From contig JBDTOO010000009.1 of assembly GCA_039933215.1 (NCBI GenBank), forward strand, positions 10,549-74,548: 64,000 nt of DNA, in the 5' to 3' direction. Below the pieces are notes generated by a model. It was given only the letters and a program-made list of their open reading frames with translations. It did no database searches and had not been told where the DNA came from. This stretch comes from JALYUA01 sp039933215. GTDB lineage: Bacteria > Acidobacteriota > Thermoanaerobaculia > UBA5066 > Gp7-AA6. Made by a program: the position numbers and the translations under genes. How positions within the stretch are numbered: position 1 is the stretch's first letter; every line of letters starts with the position of its first letter. Below, one piece after another: positions 40,512 through 49,244 of the stretch.

Positions 40512-41896
40512 GCCGTCCTCTTCGGGTTCTCGTCGTCGACGACGAAGAAGTCATCCGGGACATCCTCGCCACGCTGCTCGAGCGAGAGGGCTGGGAGGTC
40601 ACGACCGCATCGACGGGAGCGAGGGGCCTCGCGGCGTTCGAGGCCGAGCCTCACGACGTCGTCCTGCTCGACCTCATGCTCCCGGATCGCTCCGGCCTGG
40701 AGGTTCTCCGCGACATCCGGCGCCGGGATCCCGACGCCGTCGTCGTCATCGTGACGGCCTATTCCTCGATCGAGGGAGCCATCGACGCCATGCGCGACGG
40801 CGCATTCCACTACATTCCGAAGCCGTTTCAGAACGAGGAAGTGCTCCTGACGGTCGAGAAGGGCGCCGAGACTCGCCGCCTGACGGAAGAGAACCGCCGC
40901 CTGAAGGAAGAGCTCTCCCGGCGCTTCGGCCTCGGCCGCATCGTCGGCAAGTCCGAGGGGATGCGGAAGGTGTTCGAGCTCGTACGCCTCGCCGGACCTT
41001 CGAAGTCGACGATACTCGTCGAAGGCGAGAGCGGAACGGGCAAGGAGCTCGTCGCCCGGGCCATCCACACCCACTCGCCGCGATCGGGAAATCCCTTCGT
41101 GACGGTCAATTCCGGGTCGATGCCGACGGACCTCCTGGAATCGAACCTGTTCGGCCACGTACGCGGAGCGTTCACCGGCGCTGTCGCGAACAAGAAGGGA
41201 CTCTTCGAGTCGGCCGAGGGCGGCTCGATCTTTTTCGACGAGATCGGCACCGTCGGCCTGGAGACGCAGGCGAAGCTTCTCCGCGTGATCCAGGAAAAAG
41301 AGTTCATGCGGGTCGGAAGCGTCGAGACGCAGAAGGCCGACGTCCGGATCATCGCGGCGACCAACGTCGACCTGAAGCGGCTGGTTTCGGAGAACCGATT
41401 CCGCGACGATCTCTACTACCGGCTGTGCGTCATCACGATCTCCATTCCTCCGCTGCGCGAGCGCCGGGAGGACATTCCGCTCCTCGCGGACCATTTCGTG
41501 CGGGTGTACGCCAGCGAAAACAATAAGCCGATCACGGGGCTTCACCCTGAGGCCCTGCGCGCGCTCCTCGACCACGACTGGCCGGGCAACGTCCGTGAGC
41601 TCGAGAACGCGATCGAGCGCGCCGTGGTTCTCTGTCCCGGAGGGACGATCGAGCTCGATCTGCTTCCGGAGAGCGTGCTTTCCCCCGATCGTGCGGACCT
41701 GCCGGTCCGGATGCCCGAGAATGGCTCGACGTACAAGGATCTCGTCGAAGAATACGAGCGCCGCCTCGTCCGGACAGCCCTGCGCCGCACGGGAGGCGTC
41801 CAGAAACGGGCCGCGGAGCTGCTTCGGATGAAGCCGACCACGCTCCACGAGATCATCAAGCGCCTGGAGATCCAGAGCCGGGAGACCGGGCCTTAA
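40508..41896 (+). CDS. NtrC-family response regulator, sigma-54 dependent
   Basis: A 462-residue regulator with all three standard domains. The receiver has acidic VVDDEE and phospho-acceptor Asp55 in VLLDLMLPDRSG. The AAA+ domain has GESGTGKE, the canonical GAFTGA sigma-54 loop, FFDEIG Walker B and an intact DDLYYRL region. The C-terminal Fis-type HTH reads LRRTGGVQKRAAELLRMKPT and onward. The GTG start overlaps the histidine kinase stop (GTGA), so the pair is a coupled two-component system. It is the only one of the three sigma-54 activators here with every core motif canonical. Confidence 0.96.
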   Translation: MSRPLRVLVVDDEEVIRDILATLLEREGWEVTTASTGARGLAAFEAEPHDVVLLDLMLPDRSGLEVLRDIRRRDPDAVVVIVTAYSSIEGAIDAMRDGAFHYIPKPFQNEEVLLTVEKGAETRRLTEENRRLKEELSRRFGLGRIVGKSEGMRKVFELVRLAGPSKSTILVEGESGTGKELVARAIHTHSPRSGNPFVTVNSGSMPTDLLESNLFGHVRGAFTGAVANKKGLFESAEGGSIFFDEIGTVGLETQAKLLRVIQEKEFMRVGSVETQKADVRIIAATNVDLKRLVSENRFRDDLYYRLCVITISIPPLRERREDIPLLADHFVRVYASENNKPITGLHPEALRALLDHDWPGNVRELENAIERAVVLCPGGTIELDLLPESVLSPDRADLPVRMPENGSTYKDLVEEYERRLVRTALRRTGGVQKRAAELLRMKPTTLHEIIKRLEIQSRETGP

Positions 41897-41955
41897 GCTC
41901 GCCCGCGCGACAGATGCGGTTGGCGCGCCCCGCCCGCGCCGCCCACCGGTTCCGG

Positions 41956-43293
41956 CTACATCCGGCTCTTCAGTTTCTGGGCCGCCACGCGGACCTCGGA
42001 GGCGGACGGCTTCAATCCCCCGGTCGTCGGATCGCCGGCCCGATGGCGCACGACGCCGTCGACGATCGTCGCCGCGACGTTCTCGCGTCCCATCGCGTGG
42101 ACGATCGCGCCGTAGGGGCGGTCGGTCCACGTGTCGGGGAGAGCCCAGCCGGCTTCCGGGTCGAGGATCGCGAGGTCGCACAGCGCTCCGGCCTGGAGCC
42201 CGACCTCCTCGGAGAGCCGGAGGGCGCGGGCACCCTCGACGGTCGCCATTCGCAGGGCGTCGAACGCGGTCAGCTCCTCCCGCTCCCGCGTCCTCGGCAG
42301 GAACGTGGCGAGCCTCATTTCGGCGAAGGGATCGAGGCGGTCGTTGCAGGCCGCGCCGTCCGAGCCGAGCGCCACGCGGACCCCCGCCGCCTGAAGCCCG
42401 GTCACCGGGCAGACGCCGGAGCGCAGCCGCATGTTCGAGGAGGGGCAGTGCACGACGCTCGTCTTCCGGTCGGCGAGCAGCGACCAGTCGCGCGAATCCG
42501 TATGCACGGCATGGGCGACGCACGTGCGGGGCGTGAGAAGCCCGAGCCCGTCGAGGTAGGCGAGGTTCCCCATGCCGGTGCGCATGCGGACCAGCTCGAC
42601 CTCGTCCCGGTTCTCGCTGGCGTGCGTATGGAGGATCAGGTTCCGGTCGGCGGCGAGCTCCGCCGCGCCACGGAGGAGCTCCTCGGTCGAGGTCACCGCG
42701 AACCGGGGTTGGACGGCGACGCGGAGCCTTCCGCGTTCGCGGCCGTGCCACGTGACGCGAAGGCGCTCCGTCTCCGCCAGGCCGTCGTCCGCCCGCGCTC
42801 GGAGGTTCACGGGCGTCGTGTCGGGGTCGTCCATGAGGGCGTTGCCGCCCGTGTACCGGATCCCCGAGCGCGCGGCCGCCCGGAACAGAGAGTCGGAGTG
42901 CCGGACGGTGCCCATGTCGAGGACGGCAGTCACGCCGCCGGCGAGGCATTCGGAGAGACCGAGCCGTGCCGAGACCATCATGGTCTCCGCGTCGTGGGAC
43001 GCTTCTCCCGGCCAGACGTGGCGTTCGAGCCAGGAGAGCAGCTGAAGGTCTTCCGGACCGTTTCGGAGAAGCGTCTGACAGAGATGGAGGTGCGCCTGCA
43101 CGAAGCCCGGGATGATCCATTTCCCGCGGGCGTTCAATTTTTCGACCGGCTCGCCGGTGACCGCGGCGAGGCGGCCCGCCTCCTCCCCGACAGCGCGGAT
43201 GGTTCCGTCTTCGGCGTAGAGGTCCGCGATCCGGATGTCGGCCGGGCTCGCCAGGCCGATCAGCGTGCCGTTCTCGACGAGGAGGCGGCTCAT
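41956..43293 (-). CDS. Amidohydrolase of the MTA/SAH deaminase-like family
   Basis: A 445-residue metal-dependent hydrolase. GFVQAHLHLCQTLLRNG supplies the HxH metal ligands and the LLRG-like loop of 5-methylthioadenosine/S-adenosylhomocysteine deaminases and chlorohydrolases. LILHTHASENRDEVE gives the third His and substrate Glu, CVAHAVHTDS the next His, and VALGSDGAACND the catalytic Asp. LSWLERHVWPGEA is also typical of this subfamily. Guanine deaminase or a hydroxy-atrazine-type hydrolase are alternatives. It is convergent with the response-regulator gene and appears to be a single-gene unit. Confidence 0.9.
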   Translation of the reverse strand: MSRLLVENGTLIGLASPADIRIADLYAEDGTIRAVGEEAGRLAAVTGEPVEKLNARGKWIIPGFVQAHLHLCQTLLRNGPEDLQLLSWLERHVWPGEASHDAETMMVSARLGLSECLAGGVTAVLDMGTVRHSDSLFRAAARSGIRYTGGNALMDDPDTTPVNLRARADDGLAETERLRVTWHGRERGRLRVAVQPRFAVTSTEELLRGAAELAADRNLILHTHASENRDEVELVRMRTGMGNLAYLDGLGLLTPRTCVAHAVHTDSRDWSLLADRKTSVVHCPSSNMRLRSGVCPVTGLQAAGVRVALGSDGAACNDRLDPFAEMRLATFLPRTREREELTAFDALRMATVEGARALRLSEEVGLQAGALCDLAILDPEAGWALPDTWTDRPYGAIVHAMGRENVAATIVDGVVRHRAGDPTTGGLKPSASEVRVAAQKLKSRM

Positions 43294-43417
43294 TCCCGGA
43301 GAGCCGCTCTCGTCGTACGGTCAAGCTCGCGCACCGCGAGAGTCTCCGGCCCGCGCCGCCCGGTGCCGATCCCGCGAGAGCGAACGACGGCCCCGGGGAT
43401 CTCCATGGACGTTCGAG

Positions 43418-45079
43418 TTAGGAGACCCGGCGGATCATCAGGAGCGTTCGGTCATCCGCGAAATGCTCCCCCGCGGCGTGCTGCTCGAGGGTTCGGCCCA
43501 GCGCCTCGTCGATCTCGGCGGGGCCCGTCCCGACCTGTGTGCCGAGGAACTGCTTGAGCCGGTCGAGACCGAACTCCTCCCCGGCGGGATCGGCCGCCTC
43601 CGTCACGCCGTCCGTGTAGAGACAGAAGAGATCGTCCGGAGCGAGGGAGATCCTGGAAGACCCGTAGGGCCGCCCGGGGAACAGGGCCAGAGGCAGTCCG
43701 TGCGAGGGAAGCTCCTCGATCTCGCCGCTCTTGCGGATGACCAGGCCCTGGTTGTGCCCGGCGTTCGTGTACTCGATCTCCGACGTGGCTGGATCGAACA
43801 GGAGGAGAAAGAAGGTGATGAAGCGATCGGGTCCCGTGCGGCGCGAGATGGCCTCGGAGAGACGGCCCGTCATCTCCGACACCGGGACGAGCTCGTCCGC
43901 CCAGGCGTGAAACGACGCCTGGAGAGAGGCCATGAGGAGCGCGGGACCGACGCCTTTGCCGCAGACGTCGGCGATCGCGCAGTAGATCTTCCCGTCGGGG
44001 CGCGGCTTGAAGTCGAAATAGTCCCCGGAGACCTGCCGCGACGGGACGTTCGACCCCCAGAGCTCGTAGCCCGCCACTTCGGGGGGCTGATCCGGAAGCA
44101 GCCGCTGCTGGATCTCCTGCGCGAGCGCGAACTCGCGGTCCATCTGCCTCTTCTCCGCAGCCTCCGCCATGAGGCGCGCGTTCTGGATCTTCGCGGCCGC
44201 CACGTTCGCAAGGGACGTCAGGAGACGCAGGTCGGCCTCCTCGAAGGAGCGGTGACCCATCCGGACGTCCACATAGATCAGGCCGACGACCTCTCCCCCG
44301 TTCTCGAGGGGCGCCGCGAGCACGGACTTGATTCCCGACAGGCGGATGGATTCGGAGAGAGAGACCCCGGAGGAGTTCGCCGTATCCATCAGGAGGAGGC
44401 CGTTCTTCTTCTCGACGACCGCCGCGACGAGGGTCTTCGAGAGGCGGATGTCCTCCGCGGAGATCCCCTCTCCGACGCGCACGACGGCGGGCACGAGCTC
44501 GTTCGTGACGCCCGAGCGGAGCATGACGACCGCGCGGTCCGGCATCAGGGTTTCGAAGACCTTGTCCATCAGGAACTTCAGGAGCTCGTCGACGGAGATG
44601 TCGCGGAGGAGCTCGATCGTCAGCTCGTTGACGACCCGCAGCGATTCGATCAGCTTCGACAGCTGTTCCGCGGGAAGCCGGGGATCCGTCTGGGTGGGCT
44701 TGCGAAGGAGCTCGGCGGAGGCCTTGAGGATCGTGTTGTCGAGCGCGTCCTCACCCGCGAACTCGTCGATCCGGACGCGCGTCGTCGATTCCGATTCCAC
44801 CTTCAGCGTCACGCCGCCGACCGTGATCCGATCGCCCGACTTCAGCGGAAGGAGAACGGTCAGCCGCTCGCCGTTGACGAAAGTCCCGTTGCGGGATCCC
44901 ATGTCCTCGATCGAGACGCCGCCGTTGCCGTCCTTGACGATCCGCGCGTGCTGGCGCGAGAGCATCTTGTCGGCGATCGGAAGATCGTTCATCGACGACC
45001 GGCCGATAGTGGTCACCGGCCGGTCGAGCAGGAATTTCTGCGCCGGCATGCCGGGAGCGGTGAGGTAGAGGTAAAACAC
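43418..45079 (-). CDS. FHA-GAF-SpoIIE/PP2C serine phosphatase
   Basis: A 553-residue cytoplasmic signalling phosphatase. An N-terminal FHA domain (about 20-95; TTIGRSSMNDLPIADKMLSR, IEDMGSRNGTFVNG) binds phospho-threonine. A GAF domain follows (about 165-315), then a linker with EFALAQEIQQRLLP and the PP2C domain with VSGDYFDF, IADVCGKGVGPALLMAS, TNAGHNQGL and LYTDGVTEAADP. FHA at the N-terminus suggests recruitment by a Ser/Thr kinase that is not in this window. The GTG start has no Shine-Dalgarno sequence; a TAGAAT box lies 13 bases upstream. It is divergent from rpmE. Confidence 0.94.
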   Translation of the reverse strand: MFYLYLTAPGMPAQKFLLDRPVTTIGRSSMNDLPIADKMLSRQHARIVKDGNGGVSIEDMGSRNGTFVNGERLTVLLPLKSGDRITVGGVTLKVESESTTRVRIDEFAGEDALDNTILKASAELLRKPTQTDPRLPAEQLSKLIESLRVVNELTIELLRDISVDELLKFLMDKVFETLMPDRAVVMLRSGVTNELVPAVVRVGEGISAEDIRLSKTLVAAVVEKKNGLLLMDTANSSGVSLSESIRLSGIKSVLAAPLENGGEVVGLIYVDVRMGHRSFEEADLRLLTSLANVAAAKIQNARLMAEAAEKRQMDREFALAQEIQQRLLPDQPPEVAGYELWGSNVPSRQVSGDYFDFKPRPDGKIYCAIADVCGKGVGPALLMASLQASFHAWADELVPVSEMTGRLSEAISRRTGPDRFITFFLLLFDPATSEIEYTNAGHNQGLVIRKSGEIEELPSHGLPLALFPGRPYGSSRISLAPDDLFCLYTDGVTEAADPAGEEFGLDRLKQFLGTQVGTGPAEIDEALGRTLEQHAAGEHFADDRTLLMIRRVS

Positions 45080-45092
45080 GGCGACCGGGCGG

Positions 45093-45098
45093 ATTCTA
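45093..45098 (-). promoter_or_regulatory. Candidate -10 box of the FHA-SpoIIE gene
   Basis: TAGAAT on the minus strand, 13 bases before the GTG start, with no ribosome-binding site between. Confidence 0.4.
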
Positions 45099-45183
45099 CC
45101 TTGCCGTAGACCGAAGATGGTTGCAGGAGAAGAGGTTGCGGAGCCGGCCGGGGCCGCGCCGCGCGGATCGCCGCAGGGCCGGC

Positions 45184-45212
45184 TTGCGTCGGCGGCCTCG
45201 GTGCTTTAAAAT
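45184..45212 (+). promoter_or_regulatory. Promoter of rpmE
   Basis: TTGCGT (45184-45189), 17-base spacer, TAAAAT (45207-45212). The rpmE ATG at 45223 is only 10 bases beyond the -10 box, so the transcript would have almost no leader. This also rules out the in-frame ATG at 45211. Confidence 0.65.
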
Positions 45213-45222
45213 GCGCGGTTCC

Positions 45223-45438
45223 ATGAAACAGAACCTCCACCCCGAGTATCACGACGTCAACGTCCACTGCGCCTGCGGCGAGACCTGGACGACCCGGTCG
45301 ACCAAGAAGGAGCTGCGGCTCGAGATCTGCAGCAAGTGCCACCCCTTCTTCACCGGCAAGCAGAAGCTCGTCGACTCCGCCGGCCGCGTCGAGCGGTTCC
45401 GGAAGCGGTACGAGAAAAAGCCCGCCGCCTCCGCTTAG
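45223..45438 (+). CDS. rpmE: 50S ribosomal protein L31
   Basis: A 71-residue zinc-binding L31. MKQNLHPEYHDVNVHCACGE, TTRSTKKELRLEICSKCHPF and FTGKQKLVDSAGRVERFRKR match the family, and the four cysteines (CAC and CSKC) identify the zinc-containing C+ form. The start is set by family alignment and by the promoter just upstream. It is followed after about 100 bases by prfA, a frequent neighbour of rpmE in bacteria. Confidence 0.97.
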   Translation: MKQNLHPEYHDVNVHCACGETWTTRSTKKELRLEICSKCHPFFTGKQKLVDSAGRVERFRKRYEKKPAASA

Positions 45439-45539
45439 CCGGACGTGACGGCGTCTCCCGCCCTCCACCGTCTTTTCCTCTAGCGGAACGGAATCCGCTC
45501 GTTTGCGGCCAGGCTTCGTCCTGACCGCCGGGATTTTCC

Positions 45540-46619
45540 ATGCTCGAAAAGCTCGAAGACATCCGCCGCCGTTACGAAGAGATCCGGGGCCGCCTCGGCG
45601 ATCCCGAGTTCGTCCAGGACCACAAGGCCGTCCGCGACGCCCAGCGGACGATCTCGGAGTTCGAGCCGATCGTCGCCAAGATCGAGGAGCGCACCCGGCT
45701 GGCCCGGGAGCTCCAGGGTGCCCGGGAGCTCACCGAGTCTCTCTCGCCAGGAGACGAGCTCTACCAGATGGCCTCGTCCGAGCGGGCCGCTCTGACCGCC
45801 GCTCTCGAACAGGTCGACGAGGATCTGAAGGTCCTCCTGCTCCCGAAGGACCCGAACGACGCGCGCAACGTCTTCATCGAGATCCGGGCGGGCACCGGCG
45901 GCGAGGAGGCGGCCCTGTTCGCGAGCCAGCTCTTCCGGATGTACGAGCGCTACGCGGAGCGCCGGCGCTGGAAGATCGACATCGTCGACCGGGACGACAC
46001 GGGCATCGGAGGCTTGAAGGCCATCACCGCGCTGATCGAGGGCGCGGGGGCCTATTCGAAGCTGAAGTACGAGGGCGGCGTCCACCGGGTCCAGCGCGTG
46101 CCTGCCACCGAGTCCTCGGGGCGCATCCACACGTCGGCGGCGACCGTGGCGGTCCTTCCCGAGGCGGAAGAGATGGACATCCAGGTCGCCGACAAGGACA
46201 TCCGCGTGGACCGCTTCTGCGCGTCCGGACCGGGCGGGCAGGGCGTCAACACGACCTATTCCGCGGTGCGTCTGACCCACGTCCCGACCGGCGTCGTGGT
46301 TCAGTGCCAGGACGAGCGGAGTCAGATCAAGAACAAAGCGAAGGCGATGCGCGTGCTCAAGTCGCGCCTGCTCGAGATGGAGAGGGAGAAGCACGACGGC
46401 GCGATCGCAGCCGAGCGCAAGAAAATGGTGGGATCCGGAGACCGCTCCGAAAAGATACGGACCTACAACTTCCCGCAGAGCCGCATCACCGACCACCGGA
46501 TCGGTTTCACGACCCACCGGATGGCGGAGGTGCTCGAGGGAAACCTGGACGAGCTCGTGGAGCCTCTGACCGCGCATTTTCAGTCGGAGAAGCTGAAAGC
46601 GGAGCTCGCGAAGGCGTGA
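45540..46619 (+). CDS. prfA: Peptide chain release factor 1
   Basis: A 359-residue release factor that terminates translation at UAA and UAG. The anticodon-like tripeptide region reads RVPATESSGRIHTS (the PAT form that marks RF1 rather than RF2). The peptidyl-tRNA hydrolysis motif is GGQ in SGPGGQGVNTTYSAVRL. The residue after GGQ is Gly where His or Ser is common. Length and the C-terminal HRMAEVLEGNLDEL segment fit the family. prmC, whose product methylates the GGQ glutamine, follows 55 bases downstream. Confidence 0.97.
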   Translation: MLEKLEDIRRRYEEIRGRLGDPEFVQDHKAVRDAQRTISEFEPIVAKIEERTRLARELQGARELTESLSPGDELYQMASSERAALTAALEQVDEDLKVLLLPKDPNDARNVFIEIRAGTGGEEAALFASQLFRMYERYAERRRWKIDIVDRDDTGIGGLKAITALIEGAGAYSKLKYEGGVHRVQRVPATESSGRIHTSAATVAVLPEAEEMDIQVADKDIRVDRFCASGPGGQGVNTTYSAVRLTHVPTGVVVQCQDERSQIKNKAKAMRVLKSRLLEMEREKHDGAIAAERKKMVGSGDRSEKIRTYNFPQSRITDHRIGFTTHRMAEVLEGNLDELVEPLTAHFQSEKLKAELAKA

Positions 46620-46674
46620 CCCCGGAGAGGCGTCGCCGGCGACCGGCGGTCCGCCACCCGTTGGCGCGTCCGGA

Positions 46675-47514
46675 ATGACGACCGGCGAGGCCCTCGAGGC
46701 CGCCGCGCGCGCCGCCCGGGAGCGCTCCTCGGAAGCCACCCTCTGGGACGCGCGGATCCTTCTCGCGCACGCCCTCGGCCACGCCAACCCGCTCGCCCTG
46801 GAGCCCCGGTCTCCGCTCCCCGACCGTGCCCGGATCCGTTTCGAAGAGCTGTGGAGCCGCCGGCTCGAGGGCGTTCCCGTCCAGCACCTCGTCGGCGAAT
46901 GGGACTTCTTCGGCCGCCCCTTCTCGGTCGACGGGCGCGGCCTGATCCCTCGGCCGGAGACGGAGGTCCTGATCCTCCAGGCGATCGGCGCCGCGCCCGG
47001 CACGCGCCGGATCCTGGATCTCGGCACCGGCAGCGGCATCATCGCGGTCACGCTCCTCCGCGAGCTGCCCGAGGCCCGGGCGGTCGCCATCGACGCCTCC
47101 GTCGACGCCCTCGCGCTCGCCCGAAAGAATGCGCTCCGCCACGGGGTCCTCCCTCGGATCCAGCTGCTCGCCTCGGACTGGCTGACGGCCCTCGATGGAC
47201 CGCCCTTCGACCTCGTCGTCTCGAATCCCCCCTACCTCGCGCGCTCGGAGGCGGGCCGCCTCTCCCGGACCGTCGCGCAGCACGATCCCGCCCTCGCCTT
47301 GTACGGCGGCGACGACGGCCTCGAGTGCATCCGCGGGCTGCTCGACGCCGTGCCCGCCGTCCTCCTTCCCGGCGCCCCGTTCGTGTTCGAGATCGGATTC
47401 GGGCAGGCCCGGGAGATCGAGAAGGAGGTGCGCTCGCGCGAAGCGTGGCAGTTCGAAGGCATCTCCGTGGACCTGTCGGGCATCCCTCGCGTGACGCGGC
47501 TGAGGCGGACGTAG
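46675..47514 (+). CDS. prmC: Release-factor glutamine methyltransferase
   Basis: A 279-residue SAM-dependent enzyme that methylates the GGQ glutamine of release factors. It has the N-terminal helical release-factor-binding domain, the signature GLIPRPETE, motif I RILDLGTGSGIIAV, and the catalytic VVSNPPYLA (NPPY binds the glutamine amide). Its position directly after prfA is the classical arrangement and supports the call. The start is ATG at 46675. Confidence 0.96.
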   Translation: MTTGEALEAAARAARERSSEATLWDARILLAHALGHANPLALEPRSPLPDRARIRFEELWSRRLEGVPVQHLVGEWDFFGRPFSVDGRGLIPRPETEVLILQAIGAAPGTRRILDLGTGSGIIAVTLLRELPEARAVAIDASVDALALARKNALRHGVLPRIQLLASDWLTALDGPPFDLVVSNPPYLARSEAGRLSRTVAQHDPALALYGGDDGLECIRGLLDAVPAVLLPGAPFVFEIGFGQAREIEKEVRSREAWQFEGISVDLSGIPRVTRLRRT

Positions 47515-47541
47515 CCCCGGCTGTCCATCCCGGACGCCGCG

Positions 47542-47547
47542 TACAAT
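47542..47547 (+). promoter_or_regulatory. Candidate -10 box of murA
   Basis: TACAAT, 9 bases before the murA ATG and 27 bases after the prmC stop. No Shine-Dalgarno sequence precedes the ATG. Confidence 0.45.
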
Positions 47548-47556
47548 CGCGTTCCG

Positions 47557-48849
47557 ATGGATCGATTCGTCGTCGAAGGTCCCACGCGTCTCGCGGGCGA
47601 GGTCGAGACGGCCGGCGCCAAGAACGCATCCCTCCCGTGCCTCGCGGCGACGCTCCTGACGGCCGAGCCCGTCCGGCTGACGAACCTTCCCGACGTCCGG
47701 GACATCCGGACGATGCAGAAGCTCCTCCAGCACATCGGGGCGTTTCTCTCTTCGGAGCCGGGGGGAGCGACGATCGAAGCGCGCGAGATCGGATCCGCCG
47801 ACGCTCCCTACGACCTCGTGAAAACGATGCGGGCTTCGGTGCTCGTTCTGGGACCGCTCCTCGCCCGTTCGGGGTCCGTTCGCGTGTCGCTGCCGGGAGG
47901 CTGCGCGATCGGGGACCGCCCGATCGACCTTCACCTGGAGGCGTTCCGGCGGCTCGGGGCCGAGGTGACGCTCGCCCACGGCTACGTCGAGGCGCGTGCG
48001 TCCCGGCTGACTGGGGCCGAGATCGCTTTCGAGACCGTGACCGTGACGGGAACCGAGAACGCGATGCTCGCGGCGACGCTCGCGGACGGGACGACGACGC
48101 TCGCGAACGCGGCCCGGGAGCCGGAAGTCGTGGATCTCGCCGATCTCCTCCGGTCCATGGGAGCCCGGGTATCGGGCGACGGCACGGAGACGATCGTGAT
48201 CGAAGGAGTCTCGTCCCTTCACGGCGCCTCGCACGCGATCGTTCCCGATCGGGTCGAGGCCGGCACTTACGCGATCGGCGGCGCTCTGACCGGCGGCGAC
48301 GTCACGGTGACGCGCTGTCGCCCGTCGCACCTCAAGGCCCTGACGACGCGGCTGATCGCGAGCGGCGCCGCGGTGTCCTCCGGCCCCGACTGGCTGCGTG
48401 TCCGCGGCGCGGGTCTCCTGGAGCCCCAGGACGTCGCCACGGCGCCCTACCCTGGCTTCCCGACCGACCTGCAGGCACAGTGGATGGCGCTCGCGACGCG
48501 GATGAACGGGATCTCGACCGTCACGGAGACCGTCTTCGAGAACCGCTTCCAGCACGTCCCCGAGCTCGTCCGGATGGGCGCGCGGATCCGCCTCGAGGGG
48601 CGATGGGCGGTCGTCGAAGGGCCCTCCCGTCTGACCGGCGCGAACGTGATGGCGAGCGATCTCCGGGCTTCGGCAGCGCTCGTCCTGGCGGGTGTGGCGG
48701 CCGAGGGAGAGACGACGATCGATCGCGTCTACCATCTCGACCGGGGCTACGACCGCATGGAAGTGAAGCTCACCGGTCTCGGCGGGCGCGTCACGCGGTC
48801 GTCCATTCCGACCGGCACGTTCCCCCTCCCCGCCGGCGCGCGCCGCTGA
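47557..48849 (+). CDS. murA: UDP-N-acetylglucosamine 1-carboxyvinyltransferase
   Basis: A 430-residue enzyme for the first committed step of peptidoglycan synthesis, adding enolpyruvate from PEP to UDP-GlcNAc. The substrate Lys-Asn pair is in ETAGAKNASLP. The catalytic Cys is in SLPGGCAIGDRPIDLH, the fosfomycin-sensitive form. The pseudo-twofold alpha/beta repeats are complete (TVTGTENAMLAATLADG, TDLQAQWMALATRMNG, DLRASAALVLAGVAAEG). It lies after prmC with its own likely -10 box. Confidence 0.97.
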   Translation: MDRFVVEGPTRLAGEVETAGAKNASLPCLAATLLTAEPVRLTNLPDVRDIRTMQKLLQHIGAFLSSEPGGATIEAREIGSADAPYDLVKTMRASVLVLGPLLARSGSVRVSLPGGCAIGDRPIDLHLEAFRRLGAEVTLAHGYVEARASRLTGAEIAFETVTVTGTENAMLAATLADGTTTLANAAREPEVVDLADLLRSMGARVSGDGTETIVIEGVSSLHGASHAIVPDRVEAGTYAIGGALTGGDVTVTRCRPSHLKALTTRLIASGAAVSSGPDWLRVRGAGLLEPQDVATAPYPGFPTDLQAQWMALATRMNGISTVTETVFENRFQHVPELVRMGARIRLEGRWAVVEGPSRLTGANVMASDLRASAALVLAGVAAEGETTIDRVYHLDRGYDRMEVKLTGLGGRVTRSSIPTGTFPLPAGARR

Positions 48850-48875
48850 GTCGGGGCCGCCGCGGGTCGGCTTGG

Positions 48876-48881
48876 TAGACT
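48876..48881 (+). promoter_or_regulatory. Candidate extended -10 box of hinT
   Basis: TAGACT preceded by TGG, 6 bases before the ATG at 48888. No Shine-Dalgarno sequence lies between. Confidence 0.45.
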
Positions 48882-48887
48882 GCCCGC

Positions 48888-49226
48888 ATGTCCGAATGCC
48901 TCTTCTGCCGGATCGCCGCGCGTGAGATTCCGTCGCGCGAAGTCTTCTCGGACGAACGGATCTACGCCTTCGAGGACATCAATCCCCAGGCGCCCGTCCA
49001 CGTTCTCGTCATCCCCCGCAAGCACGTCTCCCGGGTCTCGGAGCTCGCCGAAGAGGATGCGCTGCTCGCCGGGGAGGTCCTCCGGCGCGCCGCCGCCATC
49101 GCCCGCGAGCGGGGACTGACCGACTTTCGCGTGGTCGCGAACGACGGAGCCGGCGCAGGCCAGTCCGTCTTCCATCTCCACTTCCACGTCCTGGGAGGAC
49201 GGCCGTTCTCCTGGCCGCCCGGCTGA
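48888..49226 (+). CDS. hinT: HIT-family nucleoside phosphoramidase (HinT-like)
   Basis: A 112-residue HIT protein. CLFCRIAAREIPSREVFSDE is the typical N-terminus with the zinc-site CxxC, and HVLVIPRKHVSRVSEL follows. The histidine triad FHLHFHVLGGRPFSWPPG carries the catalytic residues. HinT proteins hydrolyse adenosine phosphoramidates. The length matches the HinT branch rather than Fhit or GalT. It lies 38 bases after murA, probably with its own promoter. Confidence 0.94.
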   Translation: MSECLFCRIAAREIPSREVFSDERIYAFEDINPQAPVHVLVIPRKHVSRVSELAEEDALLAGEVLRRAAAIARERGLTDFRVVANDGAGAGQSVFHLHFHVLGGRPFSWPPG

Positions 49227-49244
49227 TCCGCGCGGTCGCGCTTT

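Noticed and set aside
43300..43335. TTGACC upstream of the amidohydrolase as a promoter
   Set aside because: No acceptable -10 hexamer lies 16-18 bases downstream.
45211..45222. Upstream in-frame ATG as the rpmE start
   Set aside because: It lies inside the -10 box, and L31 proteins begin at the MKxxIHP-type position found at 45223.
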